Assembly (NCBI RefSeq): GCF_002998435.1
Contig: NZ_CP027231.1
Coordinates: forward strand, 1,095,001-1,159,000
Source: Bacteroides zoogleoformans
Lineage (GTDB): Bacteria; Bacteroidota; Bacteroidia; Bacteroidales; Bacteroidaceae
Direction of reading: 5' to 3'
DNA length: 64,000 nucleotides
Positions 45,221 to 53,785 of the stretch are shown one piece after another. Under the pieces are notes generated by a model, which worked only from the letters and a program-made list of their open reading frames with translations, did not search any database and had not been told where the DNA came from. Within the stretch, counting starts at the first letter, position 1. Every line of letters starts with the position of its first letter. A program made the translations under genes and the position numbers.

Positions 45221-45879
45221 TCATTCAATATTTAAATATTTATATAACTTTAAATCCTCCAAGAAGTGCTCCGGAGAATCGGCTCTAATCACATGCCCGG
45301 TCTGGTCGTGATAACGGTCTAATGCAAGTATCACCCCACATCGAACCAATCGGAGGCCGACGCACTGAACATCAACGTCCAGCCAATGGACTTGAATTCG
45401 GGCGAGACGAACGGAATGATCTCGTGGCTGTCCGACATCTTGTCGAGCCACGGCAACTCCTCCGATCGGGAGTCGAGTATGAGACGTTTCCGTAAATCGG
45501 CAAGCAGGGACAAGGCTGTGTCCGACGCGATGGCCGTCTCGACGATGTCGGCCGAGTCGGTGAGCTTTATCGCCACGGTGGCCGCCAGCTTCTGGCTGTC
45601 GATGATGGAGTTGCGAGCCGTCCGGCCGGAGGAGAACTCGCCGTAGTCGACGAACAGGTAGCTGCCGGTGATGCGGTCTATGCACTGTTTGACGTGGTCG
45701 AACGACTGTCCGAACACGAAGTTCTCTATCTCCGGGATGACAGCCTCCGGCAGGTTCCGTACGAAGCCGGACAGTTCCGCATACCGGGGGAAGTCGCTGC
45801 CGCCGTTGGCGAACATGGAGAGGACGCCGGCTTTCCGCGGAAACCGGGCGAAATACTTAAGCAGGTCGATGATCATCAT
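45221..45879 (-). pseudogene. Prophage connector or tail-completion protein, probably frameshifted near its end
   Basis: The frame from ATG 45879 (MMIIDLLKYFARFPRKAGVL) runs 182 residues to a stop at 45331. Just before it, at GGGG (about 45336), adding one G would join it to a clean frame DRYHDQTGHVIRADSPEHFL ending at 45221. The protein is mostly helical with a mid-region TARNSIIDSQKLAATVAIKL. Position after portal and head genes suggests a head-tail connector or neck protein. If the indel is real the C-terminal 37 residues are lost; otherwise a sequencing error. Confidence 0.55.
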
Positions 45880-46847
45880 AATATGTCGTTTATAATATGT
45901 ATGGGTAGTCTGGTTTCATTGGCTATATCCATCTTGTCCATCTTGGCGGCGTGCAGGCTGCGTACGGTGTCGATGAGTTTCTTACGGAGGATCGTCAGGA
46001 ACTGGACGATGTTCATCCGTTCCACCCGCTCCACGTCGCCGTACCCTTCGGAACTCAGGTTGTACAGCGATTCGAGGGCACCGGTAGAAATGGCAGACTC
46101 CTTGCTGTTCCCGACCTCGGTAAGCAACCTGAATTCCGTGCGGGTGAACAGATAGTTGATGAAAGCCTGGAAGTTGAAGGCTACGGCCGCCAGTTCGTCC
46201 GGGTCGGCGGCCGCGAACTTCCGTGCCAGCTCGTGAGCGCCGGCCGACGAGTACCGGCCGGGATAGTACAGGATGGCCGCCAGCAGCGGAAGCTGCTCTG
46301 CCGGGCATCCCGCGAGGGTGCGCGCCTCGATGAGCTGCAGGGCCGTGAGCGAGCAGGTCAGCCGGCCGAAGTCAGTGTCTATCGTGTAGGCGTGATACAC
46401 TTCGTCGTCATCGATGTGCAGTGCCGGAACCAGTTGCGCGCAAAAGCAGGAATCTATGGCATACCGGTAGTCCAGCCGGCTCAGATAGCGCGACAGGGTG
46501 ATGCCGTGCAGCCTGTGGGGCGGTATGCGCTTGCAGAGCCTGTACGTCTCGGTGTCCAGGCCCTGAAGGGCGGCATCGTTGTCCGGATAGACGATGGTGA
46601 ACGGAAAGGTGACCTGCTCGGCAAGCCATGCCAGGTTCTCCCACCCGCCGGATTCCTTTATCTTCTCCGCGTTCCATCCCATTGTCCGGCATATATGGTT
46701 GACACGCACCATCGCTACTGACATCTTGCCTTGGGCAAATGCATACAAGTCACGTATAAGAGCTTGGAACAGATAAGGGCTCAGCCCCTCCCAAGCATTG
46801 GGGATGCTATATTGCACCCCCCTTACCATAAAGTCTATCGTCAGCAT
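45876..46847 (-). CDS. Prophage structural protein, head-tail module
   Basis: 323 residues from MLTIDFMVRGVQYSIPNAWE. Contains LSPYLFQALIRDLYAFAQGK and a helical middle (GCPAEQLPLLAAILYYPGRY). No family I can name. Coupled by short overlaps to the genes before and after (four and seven bases), which places it in one translation unit with portal and connector genes. Confidence 0.7.
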   Translation of the reverse strand: MLTIDFMVRGVQYSIPNAWEGLSPYLFQALIRDLYAFAQGKMSVAMVRVNHICRTMGWNAEKIKESGGWENLAWLAEQVTFPFTIVYPDNDAALQGLDTETYRLCKRIPPHRLHGITLSRYLSRLDYRYAIDSCFCAQLVPALHIDDDEVYHAYTIDTDFGRLTCSLTALQLIEARTLAGCPAEQLPLLAAILYYPGRYSSAGAHELARKFAAADPDELAAVAFNFQAFINYLFTRTEFRLLTEVGNSKESAISTGALESLYNLSSEGYGDVERVERMNIVQFLTILRKKLIDTVRSLHAAKMDKMDIANETRLPIHIINDIL

Positions 46848-47698
46848 GGCATCAGCATGATTATGTCGTCTGGACGGTTGAAAGATGTGTCGGTATCGAC
46901 GCTTCCGGAGGCTTCCGTCGTCAGAAGCATGTCCACGCCGGCCAGTTCGCGCTTCACCTCCCCGGCCAGCCTGTCGGCCAGCTCAAGCATGCGGGTTTGT
47001 TCTTGAGCGCCATCCCGCGCAGCCTTGGAGTCGTCGAACAGGTTACGGATGGTGACGGGGAAGTCGAGGATATCGAACCGGCGCAGGGCAATGGCAATCG
47101 TCTGTTTGGCCAGGCACCGCTCCAGCAGGGATATAACATCCGCTTTTCCCTCGGCGCGCTCGAAGTAAGAGGCCAGCCCGTCGTCCAGGGCCTCCTTCTG
47201 CAGAGGGATTGTCCGGAAGAAGAAGAGGTAAGACAGGTCGACGGGATAGAGCAGGTCGAAGTCCTCGGTGCGCTTTATGCGCAGGCCGTCGAGCATCTTC
47301 CGGTAGCGTGTCTCCTGCCAGGAGGGCACATCGTCTCCGGCGTCGAGCAGCCGGATGATGCTGTCCATAGCGTTGTAATAGTTCTCGATGTAGGAGCGGC
47401 GCATGGCCTCCTGCTCGTGCTTGTAGATGTCCACATCGTCTTTCCGCTTGGCCACCACGTCGAATATCAGCTGCTTGGCCATGGTCAGGTTGGCCATTGC
47501 CAAAGACAGAGCCTCGCGCGGCTCACCGCCGGCGGCGATGATGGCCGTGTAGACATCCCGTGTCAGGATGACGACGATCTGTTTCTTGGCCGAGATGGCG
47601 GATGAGTTGAGCTGGGCGAAACTGATGTTGCTCTCGGCATACGGAGCGTACTTGCGGAACTCCGCTACGTTCTGGAAAAGTTCTTCTAATATGATCAT
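46841..47698 (-). CDS. DUF6712-like prophage protein
   Basis: 285 residues from MIILEELFQNVAEFRKYAPY. The pattern of an N-terminal ELFQNVAEFRKYAPYAES, a helical core with RRSYIENYYNAMDSIIRLLD and a C-terminal part resembles proteins annotated DUF6712 next to Bacteroides phage portals. Likely a head-completion or adaptor protein. It overlaps the portal gene by four bases. Confidence 0.65.
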   Translation of the reverse strand: MIILEELFQNVAEFRKYAPYAESNISFAQLNSSAISAKKQIVVILTRDVYTAIIAAGGEPREALSLAMANLTMAKQLIFDVVAKRKDDVDIYKHEQEAMRRSYIENYYNAMDSIIRLLDAGDDVPSWQETRYRKMLDGLRIKRTEDFDLLYPVDLSYLFFFRTIPLQKEALDDGLASYFERAEGKADVISLLERCLAKQTIAIALRRFDILDFPVTIRNLFDDSKAARDGAQEQTRMLELADRLAGEVKRELAGVDMLLTTEASGSVDTDTSFNRPDDIIMLMPC

Positions 47699-49164
47699 GA
47701 TTGTTGCTGATTAAGTCGGTCTTCGGGTGATACATCCTCCTGCCTGGCCGGCACTTCGCGGTAGAAGCCGATACGGAAGCCTTGCCTGTAGAGGTGTGGG
47801 AAGTTGACCTGCAGGGCCATGTTGAAAGGCTCGGAGCAGATCTCATCTTCCGAGGTGAGTGACATGATGTATATCAGGTAATTGTAGTAGGCATCGGCTC
47901 CCGACTTGGAGATGACCCCGTCCTTGCTCACGCCGGAGATGGAAGCATCGAGCCCCACGCTGGAGAGGAGGACTTCGTCGGCCCGCTTGTCGTAGGCTAT
48001 CAGGGCTTCCACATACTCCTTGTACTTCAGGTCCACGGTCTCTATCTTCCACCGTTCCTCCTCGTTCTGCCCGTTCTTGAAGCTGATGGTGGCATAGGCC
48101 TTGCCCTGGTTGTCCGCACCGGACAGGTAGCCGGATATCTTGCGCAGCTCCGACTGCAGATAACGTATCAGCAGCGATTCCTTGAATTCCGTGCCTATCT
48201 CGATATCGTTGTAGAGCAGCAACTCATCCCCCTCCTTCTTGCGCCGCTTGTTCTCATCGCACAGCTTGGTTATCTGGGTGCGTTTCGCCTCCAGCCAGGC
48301 GTTGGGGATGACGATGTGTATCTTGGCGGCCAGCGAATTGCGCAGGAAGGAGTTGATGTAGTCCGCCGTCTCGTTAGAGCCTTTGATGTACGAGCGTGTC
48401 CCGGCGTGGGTCTCGTTCACGCCGTAGAATTCATCCACAGATTTCTCGCGGTGGTGCGACACGGCGGCGAACCGGTAACTGTCCACCTCCGAGAGCGAGA
48501 ACTTGGGATAGATGCCGAACGAGGAGGTGCCATACCCCCACCTTCCTACGGCGATATGCCGGAAGTCTTTATAATAGACCACGTCCGTAGCCACATCTTT
48601 TTTCGTGGTGGCCAGCCGGCACAGGTTGTTCTCCATGGCCTCCAGCCCGGCCACGGGCAGCGCGCCACAGCCTTTGCCCCGGGTGAAGCGCCACTTCACG
48701 AAGAAGTCCCTGAAGTAATAGTAGTTCTTGATGATGGCCTTGGCCACTTCCCGGTAACCCGCCTCCAGGCCGCGCTCCTGCCAGCTATCCAGCCAGTCCG
48801 TGACCTCCGGGCAATCCACCCACTCCTTCTTCAGTTTCCCGTCGGCAATGGCAGTCTTGTAAACAGCCGGCCCATGCCCGTACAGCATGTTCACCTGCTT
48901 GGTGATGAGACGCGGCAGCAGGCGGTTCTTCTTGATGTCGGAAGCTATCTCCTCGCACTTCCGGTTATTATACCCGCGGCTGCACACCTGGAAGCCCCGG
49001 ATGCTCTGCCACTGCACGTCCTGACTGTCGGCGCCGAAGAACTCGTGGAACAACGGGTCGGTCGCAAGCAGCGAAGCCCGCGGGCCGTCGCCCACCTGAA
49101 AGGATATCACATTGTCGTCGTCAAGGTAGCAACCGAAGTTGCCCAGCATCTGAATATTACTCAT
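47695..49164 (-). CDS. Phage portal protein
   Basis: 489 residues from ATG 49164 (MSNIQMLGNFGCYLDD). It follows terminase in order and has portal features: a long N-terminal wing (QWQSIRGFQVCSRGYNNRKC), the central stem region with RLITKQVNMLYGHGPAVY, and a C-terminal part with VGLDASISGVSKDGVISKSG. It would form the dodecameric DNA gate of the head. Its start overlaps the stop of the preceding gene (ATGA). Confidence 0.75.
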   Translation of the reverse strand: MSNIQMLGNFGCYLDDDNVISFQVGDGPRASLLATDPLFHEFFGADSQDVQWQSIRGFQVCSRGYNNRKCEEIASDIKKNRLLPRLITKQVNMLYGHGPAVYKTAIADGKLKKEWVDCPEVTDWLDSWQERGLEAGYREVAKAIIKNYYYFRDFFVKWRFTRGKGCGALPVAGLEAMENNLCRLATTKKDVATDVVYYKDFRHIAVGRWGYGTSSFGIYPKFSLSEVDSYRFAAVSHHREKSVDEFYGVNETHAGTRSYIKGSNETADYINSFLRNSLAAKIHIVIPNAWLEAKRTQITKLCDENKRRKKEGDELLLYNDIEIGTEFKESLLIRYLQSELRKISGYLSGADNQGKAYATISFKNGQNEEERWKIETVDLKYKEYVEALIAYDKRADEVLLSSVGLDASISGVSKDGVISKSGADAYYNYLIYIMSLTSEDEICSEPFNMALQVNFPHLYRQGFRIGFYREVPARQEDVSPEDRLNQQQS

Positions 49165-49472
49165 AGCCAATCTATTTTATGAAGTTTGTAACCGTCCTGC
49201 GGAAATCCCATGTAGCGGATGAGTATGCGGTAGCACATCTTCGGCTCGCCGTATTCGTCCGTGAACAGGAAGAAGTTGTCGCTGTCTATACTGAACCTCT
49301 CTTCCGGAAGCTGCGTGCGCCACCGGCACCCCTCTTTTACCTTCAGCACGGTGGAAGCCTCCCCCTTGAGCCTCGAGCAGGGGAAGAAGGCTATGCTGAA
49401 GCAGCCGTCGGGGAGCTTGGACAGCTCCCTGGCCCATTGCATGGCCCGAAGGCCTGTCATCGTCGTTTCCAT
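49161..49472 (-). CDS. Hypothetical prophage protein between terminase and portal
   Basis: 103 residues from METTMTGLRAMQWARELSKL. Beta-rich middle (CFSIAFFPCSRLKGEASTV, FSIDSDNFFLFTDEYGEPK). Family unknown. It is coupled to the portal gene by a four-base overlap and separated from terminase by about 250 bases with no supported gene. Confidence 0.65.
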   Translation of the reverse strand: METTMTGLRAMQWARELSKLPDGCFSIAFFPCSRLKGEASTVLKVKEGCRWRTQLPEERFSIDSDNFFLFTDEYGEPKMCYRILIRYMGFPQDGYKLHKIDWL

Positions 49473-49726
49473 GCCCGAAGATAGTCCGTTTCCGCCGCCG
49501 GAGAAAGGACGGAGCCCGGCGCCCCGTCATATTTCCGCCGTCGGGGAAGACGTGCCGCGCAAACCGGAAAGTCAGCGGTGCGGGGAGACAATCGTGGCAT
49601 GAAATTTCCCCGGTTTTCAGTCCAAACAGCGAAAGTGCTGTCAATCAACGAACTAAATATTATTTTCATGTCAAAAGGCATCATTATTGCCCCTTTCGGC
49701 TCTATTTTTCGGGGAAGAAAGAGCCG

Positions 49727-51508
49727 TTATACGGTCAGATTGTCGGGCAGATTGTCCGGCATGGACGATAATTCACTAAGCACTTTGTTTCCATACCTGC
49801 CGAACAGCAGATAAATCAGGGCGCTGGGAAGCTGCGTCGTCAGTCCCGCCTGGTGCTTCAGGGCTACCTTCCGCTCCGACGATTTGTCAAGCTCGATGCG
49901 CCCTTCCGTCCGCTTCAGCGGCGACAGCATGATGGCGCTGCACAGGTTCTTGCACTCGTTCTCGTCTATCAGCACTTCGGGCAAGGCGTTGCTCCTGCCG
50001 CCGAAGATGAGCAGCAGCAGCTTGAACTGCTGCCAGTGGTAGATGGTGGCCTGCCCCTCGTTCATCAGCTCCACCTCGAAGCCGTAGCTCTCCAGCTCGC
50101 GCTTCAGCGCCCGGCTGTCGGTGGTTATCTGTTCCAGCTCCTCGCGGCGCTTGTTGCCGGCACGGTCGGGATAGAGGATGACGCGCTTGTTCCCCGCGTC
50201 GGCGCCGAAGAACTCGTGGAACTGCCGGGCAAGTTCCGGCTGTTCGTCGGGATAGCAGCAGTAGAACTCCTTCAATATCCGCAGACGCCGCCCGTAGTCT
50301 TTTTCCTGCCCCACCACCAGCGACGAGAAGTGTCCCGGGTCGTAGCCCACCAGCAGTTCGCCGCGACGGTCGTAGTGCTTGAGGTAGCGGGCCGTCAGGA
50401 TGAAGTGCTCGCGCAGGTCGAGGCGGAGTATCGACTCGTAGATGTAGCTGTCCGCGAACTGGTGCTTCTCCTTGTTGTAGTGGGCGAAGAACTTGTTGAC
50501 CGCCTCTTTGTGCCGGATGGCGCAGATGGAGGTGAGGAACTCGTCCATGTCCAGCGTGTCGAGCTGCGTCTTGAAGAACTTAGGGCCAAGGATGTCCTTG
50601 TTGCAGAAAGAGCTGGCACGGATGTAGAGCGTGGCGTTGCGGCGCATGTCGGCCAGGCGCGGCTGCCACAAGGCGATGATGCGCTCTTGCTTGATGATGT
50701 CGAGCCGGATGCGTTCCAGCGTGACGGGGTTAGTGGTCTCGCGCTGCGAGTTCATCAGCCGATATTTCCGATAGATGGCCTCGTTCACGTGCAATGCCAC
50801 GGTGGAGACTTCCTCCATGAGCCGCCTGTCCATATTCTTCTCGTACTCCTCGAACCAGTCGTCCTCGCCGAGGTCTACGCGGGCGGTGTCGGACACGCCG
50901 GTGACGCCTTGGTAGTAGGGCGAGCGACGTATCTCGGCACTTGCCCCGCGGAGTGACGGGAACAGGCGCGTCTTCAGCTTCTCGCCTTTATTATGCTTCA
51001 TCTCCTCGATGACGGCATGCACGGCCGAACGTCCGGCCACCGACTCCGGCTGGTCGGAACTCACCAGCTGTATGTGATGCCCGTTGCGGAACACCACGCT
51101 GTGCCTGGGGTAAGCTATGGGATAGCGCGGCCGCCGGAAGTGAGAGGGCAGCTTCGCCTCGCCCACCACATAATCGATGCCGTATTCGAGCATGGGGCGC
51201 ACCCTGCCGCCTACGGTAACTTCCTTGGAGAAATAGGCTTGCAGGTTGGGCCACACGTTCATCATCAGGGCCACGTAGGTCTTGTGCACGAGGAAGGAGA
51301 GTTCGCCCGGCATGTCGCCCGCCACACGGATGATACGCGGGCCGGTGATGCCTTCCGTCTTACCGCCGGCACGGGCCACTTCGGCAAAGATGTTGTTGGC
51401 GTCTATCACGTTGGCCAAGATTTGCATCTCGTTCATGTAGTAGCGTTCAAAGTCGGCCACTGTGTCCCGCTCCCTTTCAGCAAGCGGGAATGTCGTATCT
51501 CTTCTCAT
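49727..51508 (-). CDS. Phage terminase large subunit
   Basis: 593 residues from ATG 51508 (MRRDTTFPLAERERDTVADF). The ATPase half has an atypical Walker A (ARAGGKTEG, about 54) and a Walker B VHAVIEEMKH; the nuclease half has VGYDPGHFSSLVVG and ILYPDRAGNKR with acidic metal ligands. It would cut and pump phage DNA into the head. The longer reading from 51604 overlaps the small-terminase candidate and is rejected. Confidence 0.85.
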   Translation of the reverse strand: MRRDTTFPLAERERDTVADFERYYMNEMQILANVIDANNIFAEVARAGGKTEGITGPRIIRVAGDMPGELSFLVHKTYVALMMNVWPNLQAYFSKEVTVGGRVRPMLEYGIDYVVGEAKLPSHFRRPRYPIAYPRHSVVFRNGHHIQLVSSDQPESVAGRSAVHAVIEEMKHNKGEKLKTRLFPSLRGASAEIRRSPYYQGVTGVSDTARVDLGEDDWFEEYEKNMDRRLMEEVSTVALHVNEAIYRKYRLMNSQRETTNPVTLERIRLDIIKQERIIALWQPRLADMRRNATLYIRASSFCNKDILGPKFFKTQLDTLDMDEFLTSICAIRHKEAVNKFFAHYNKEKHQFADSYIYESILRLDLREHFILTARYLKHYDRRGELLVGYDPGHFSSLVVGQEKDYGRRLRILKEFYCCYPDEQPELARQFHEFFGADAGNKRVILYPDRAGNKRREELEQITTDSRALKRELESYGFEVELMNEGQATIYHWQQFKLLLLIFGGRSNALPEVLIDENECKNLCSAIMLSPLKRTEGRIELDKSSERKVALKHQAGLTTQLPSALIYLLFGRYGNKVLSELSSMPDNLPDNLTV

Positions 51509-51509
51509 G

Positions 51510-52151
51510 TCACTCTTCGTTAAGTTCTTCGTACTCGGCCTCCTGAATGTCAGCATCGCGCAGAAGGCGCTTCTTCTCCGCCTTTTCGATAGGCAGGTTC
51601 TCAATCAGGTTCAGATAGAAGCCTTGATTATGTTTGGCGGCTATCTCCTTGAGGGATGCCTTGGTATAGCCCAAGTCTTCCGGCGTGAGGTTCGGCGAAA
51701 TAAGGAACACGATGCCGAGGTCGCGGTCGGCTTCGGCAATCTCGGAGGCCCGGCGCCGGCATTCCAGCGCGGCGGCGTAACATTTTCCCTGTGTTTTGTA
51801 ATCGCCGGCTGCCGCACAAAGTTTAGCCAAGTCCTCATATTTGTCGGCGTAGTTGGACTCCCACACCTTGATAGATACGTTGTTGTCGATGTTGAAGTAG
51901 TTGATGGCAGCGTATATGCGCGCCTTGCAAGTCCGTTCGTCCAGACTGAGCCGCTGCATGGCGTTGATGCGCTGGCGCAGCTGCTTGGCTGCACGTGTCA
52001 GGTTTCGCTCGTACTCATAGATTTCGGCCGCCCATTGCAGCTGCTTGAGGAACAGCTGCACATCGGCGGGGATGCCGTCGCTCTTTCCGGAGGTGAGGAA
52101 AGCGGATATCAGGTCGGGGTGTATCTTGTCAAGGGCGTCGAGCTGTGTCAT
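51510..52151 (-). CDS. Terminase small subunit candidate
   Basis: 213 residues from MTQLDALDKIHPDLISAFLT, almost entirely helical with basic stretches (NLTRAAKQLRQRINAMQRLS). Its position directly before the large subunit and its size fit a DNA-recognising small terminase, though I see no clear helix-turn-helix. Its ATG overlaps the stop of the gene before (ATGA). Confidence 0.6.
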   Translation of the reverse strand: MTQLDALDKIHPDLISAFLTSGKSDGIPADVQLFLKQLQWAAEIYEYERNLTRAAKQLRQRINAMQRLSLDERTCKARIYAAINYFNIDNNVSIKVWESNYADKYEDLAKLCAAAGDYKTQGKCYAAALECRRRASEIAEADRDLGIVFLISPNLTPEDLGYTKASLKEIAAKHNQGFYLNLIENLPIEKAEKKRLLRDADIQEAEYEELNEE

Positions 52152-52354
52152 ATTCCGAAGAGTTCTTTTCGCAGTTTTTCAAGTTTGGCCTCCCGGGCGG
52201 TTTCTTTCAGCAGGACGATGGCGTCGAGGTCTCCGCCGGAGGCTTTGTCGAGGAGCTGCTTCATGATGGCTTGCGCCGTTTCCTCCGCGGTGAGCGGGGC
52301 GGCTTCCGCCTTTTTTTCGCTGTCGGGTGCGGTTTTCTCTTTCATGAGCTGCAT
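52148..52354 (-). CDS. Small helical prophage protein
   Basis: 68 residues, MQLMKEKTAPDSEKKAEAAP then helices (ETAQAIMKQLLDKASGGDLD). Coupled to the next gene by an ATGA overlap; family not recognised. Possibly part of packaging start. Confidence 0.6.
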   Translation of the reverse strand: MQLMKEKTAPDSEKKAEAAPLTAEETAQAIMKQLLDKASGGDLDAIVLLKETAREAKLEKLRKELFGI

Positions 52355-52401
52355 GTCTTTTTTTATCTACGGCAAATATAGCCCATTGTGCGGCCGCCAC
52401 A

Positions 52402-52447
52402 AAAGACAGGCCGGCACTCCCCGTCGCGGGCAAGGGTGCCGGCCTGT
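52402..52447. terminator. Hairpin downstream of a gene remnant
   Basis: ACAGGCCGGCAC (52406-52417) and GTGCCGGCCTGT (52436-52447) form a perfect 12-bp stem; on the minus strand CTTTTGTGG follows. Confidence 0.6.
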
Positions 52448-52476
52448 TCACTCATTCATCGGATGCCTGTTCCTTT

Positions 52477-52546
52477 TTATTCATGTCCGCCGCCTTCCTT
52501 GTTAACGTCGAGGGCGTGTTGCAGGCACGAGATGATCTCCTTGAGG
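52477..52546 (-). pseudogene. Remnant of a small prophage gene
   Basis: A clean reading LKEIISCLQHALDVNKEGGG ends with a stop at 52477, but no start codon is found upstream, where a cassette terminator (52556-52576) intervenes. Probably the tail of a small gene cut off by that cassette. Confidence 0.3.
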
Positions 52547-52555
52547 CAAAAGGAA

Positions 52556-52576
52556 AGCGGAGTTTTTCGCTCCGCT
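52556..52576 (-). terminator. Shared terminator cassette, partial copy
   Basis: AGCGGAG/CTCCGCT hairpin with the same loop as at 44286 and 53416, followed on the minus strand by TTTCCTTTTG. Only the hairpin part of the 41-bp cassette is shared. Confidence 0.6.
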
Positions 52577-52589
52577 TCCGTTCACCCGG

Positions 52590-52621
52590 CAAAAGAAAAG
52601 GCTTTCCGCAAGAGGAAAGCC
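52590..52621 (-). terminator. Terminator after hicB
   Basis: GGCTTTCC and GGAAAGCC with a 6-base loop, followed on the minus strand by TTTTCTTTTG; about 50 bases after hicB. Confidence 0.7.
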
Positions 52622-52670
52622 CCGCTTCACATCAAAAAGATGCCGTCAAACAAATAATTCGATCGTGAAG

Positions 52671-53072
52671 CTATAATACCGACAACTCGGATAGTTCGTC
52701 GGCAAAGCCGTGCAAAGCTTTTTCTATCCGTTCCTTTTGCTGCGCGCGCGGCTTGGAACGACCGTGCATATAGGCCCACAACTGCTTTTGATGAATTCCC
52801 GTTAAACGCTCCAAGCCTGAGAGAGACAGCGTATTTCCATAATAATACAACAAGCTCTGTACATCATAACGCCATACCAGCACATAATCTTTCTTTATTT
52901 GTTCAGGCCACTGTTCTTCAGGCAGATTTTTCTTTATCAACGAGATAGCCGTTTCCACGTCTTTCTTGCATTCTTCCACTGTATCGCCGGCTGCATAGAT
53001 GCCTTCACAGTTTTCCGAATAAGCCGCGAAGCTATCCGAACTTGCACAGATGTTCATAATAATTCTTTCCAT
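52671..53072 (-). CDS. hicB: HicB-type antitoxin
   Basis: 133 residues. The N-terminal RNase-H-like HicB domain (SFAAYSENCEGIYAAGDTVE, DVETAISLIKKNLPE) is followed by a helix-turn-helix domain (LSLSGLERLTGIHQKQLWAY) for DNA binding. It neutralises HicA and represses the operon. Located 56 bases after hicA on the same strand. Confidence 0.9.
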   Translation of the reverse strand: MERIIMNICASSDSFAAYSENCEGIYAAGDTVEECKKDVETAISLIKKNLPEEQWPEQIKKDYVLVWRYDVQSLLYYYGNTLSLSGLERLTGIHQKQLWAYMHGRSKPRAQQKERIEKALHGFADELSELSVL

Positions 53073-53128
53073 GATTCAAAGATGCTTATAGGATTAATAT
53101 TATTTCTGTTTTAAAGGAGTGGATGGGG

Positions 53129-53308
53129 TCAAACCCCCATCGCCTTCGCTATTTTCTTTCTTAACGGTTCCGGCATCTCTTTCGCCCCGTGATAGGGCAC
53201 CGGTTCCGACAGCCTGTCGCCCTTGACGTAAAAGTAGTGACTGCCCTCCGCATGGTGAAACTTCCAGCCGGCAGAAATGATTTTTCGATGGAATTCTTTG
53301 TACTTCAT
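53129..53308 (-). CDS. hicA: HicA-type mRNA interferase toxin
   Basis: 59 residues from ATG 53308 (MKYKEFHRKIISAGWKFHHA). The double-stranded-RNA-binding-like fold and the GSHYFYVKGDR motif with the catalytic histidine are present, then VPYHGAKEMPEPLRKKIAKA. It cleaves mRNA when free of HicB. The module sits within the structural genes of the prophage and may act as a stability or exclusion cassette. Confidence 0.9.
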   Translation of the reverse strand: MKYKEFHRKIISAGWKFHHAEGSHYFYVKGDRLSEPVPYHGAKEMPEPLRKKIAKAMGV

Positions 53309-53334
53309 TTTCACTTATTATTTGTTTGACCCTG

Positions 53335-53356
53335 CAAAGATAGAAATTTTTCTATC
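53335..53356 (-). promoter_or_regulatory. hicAB promoter and operator
   Basis: TATCTTTG (-7, 53342-53335) overlaps the 18-bp palindrome GATAGAAATTTTTCTATC (53339-53356); a weaker relative GGAAATATTTC lies at about 53373. This is where a HicB repressor would be expected to bind. Confidence 0.7.
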
Positions 53357-53395
53357 AATAACAAGGAATAATGGAAATATTTCTATTAATAAATG

Positions 53396-53436
53396 TCCGT
53401 AACGGCAAAATAAAAAGCGGAGTTTTTCGCTCCGCT
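53396..53436 (-). terminator. Shared 41-bp terminator cassette, copy 2
   Basis: Identical to 44266-44306. It ends the DUF4248-like gene and separates it from hicAB. Confidence 0.8.
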
Positions 53437-53448
53437 TCCGTTCCGGTT

Positions 53449-53658
53449 TTATTCTCCCGGTTCGCCCAGATACCTGATGATGGCCTCGTGCTGCATGGGG
53501 GTCAGGGCCCGCTGGCGGGGCTTGAAGTGCAGGGCCTTGAGCTCGGCCTTCAGTTCGGGGTTCAACTCTATCCAGCGGTGCAGCTGGGTGCAGGCGCTGC
53601 GAGGGGTGCTCTTGGGGAAGTAGGATTGAGCGAGGTCGCTCATGTAGATTGCTTTCAT
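53449..53658 (-). CDS. DUF4248-like small protein
   Basis: 69 residues, MKAIYMSDLAQSYFPKSTPR, then CTQLHRWIELNPELKAELKA and LTPMQHEAIIRYLGEP. This fits DUF4248, a family found next to HU-like proteins in Bacteroides mobile regions; the MSDLAQ-YFP segment looks like a helix-turn-helix. Upstream lies an array of four palindromes with 22-bp spacing, which could be its binding sites. Confidence 0.75.
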   Translation of the reverse strand: MKAIYMSDLAQSYFPKSTPRSACTQLHRWIELNPELKAELKALHFKPRQRALTPMQHEAIIRYLGEPGE

Positions 53659-53702
53659 GTTTTTCTCGTTTTGTTTTCCGTATCGCTAAATTAAAATAAA
53701 CT

Positions 53703-53778
53703 GCCTATAGGCAATAGGACATCCGCCTATAGGCAGTGGCGGGATTACCTATAGGCGGTGTCGTGACAGCCTATAGGC
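53703..53778. promoter_or_regulatory. Array of four 10-bp palindromes at exact 22-bp spacing
   Basis: GCCTATAGGC occurs at 53703-53712, 53725-53734 and 53769-53778, and ACCTATAGGC at 53747-53756. The 12-base spacers differ in sequence but not in length. It lies between the HU-like gene (stop 53786) and the DUF4248-like gene (start 53658). Confidence 0.85.
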
Positions 53779-53785
53779 GGCGCCG

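Noticed and set aside
49853..50956. Plus-strand open frame of 367 codons opposite terminase
   Set aside because: Antisense shadow; composition is abnormal (Val, Glu, Leu, Gln rich) and the opposite strand encodes terminase motifs.
53703..53778. Simple tandem minisatellite
   Set aside because: Only the 10-bp palindromes are conserved; the 12-base spacers are unrelated, so it is not a sequence duplication.
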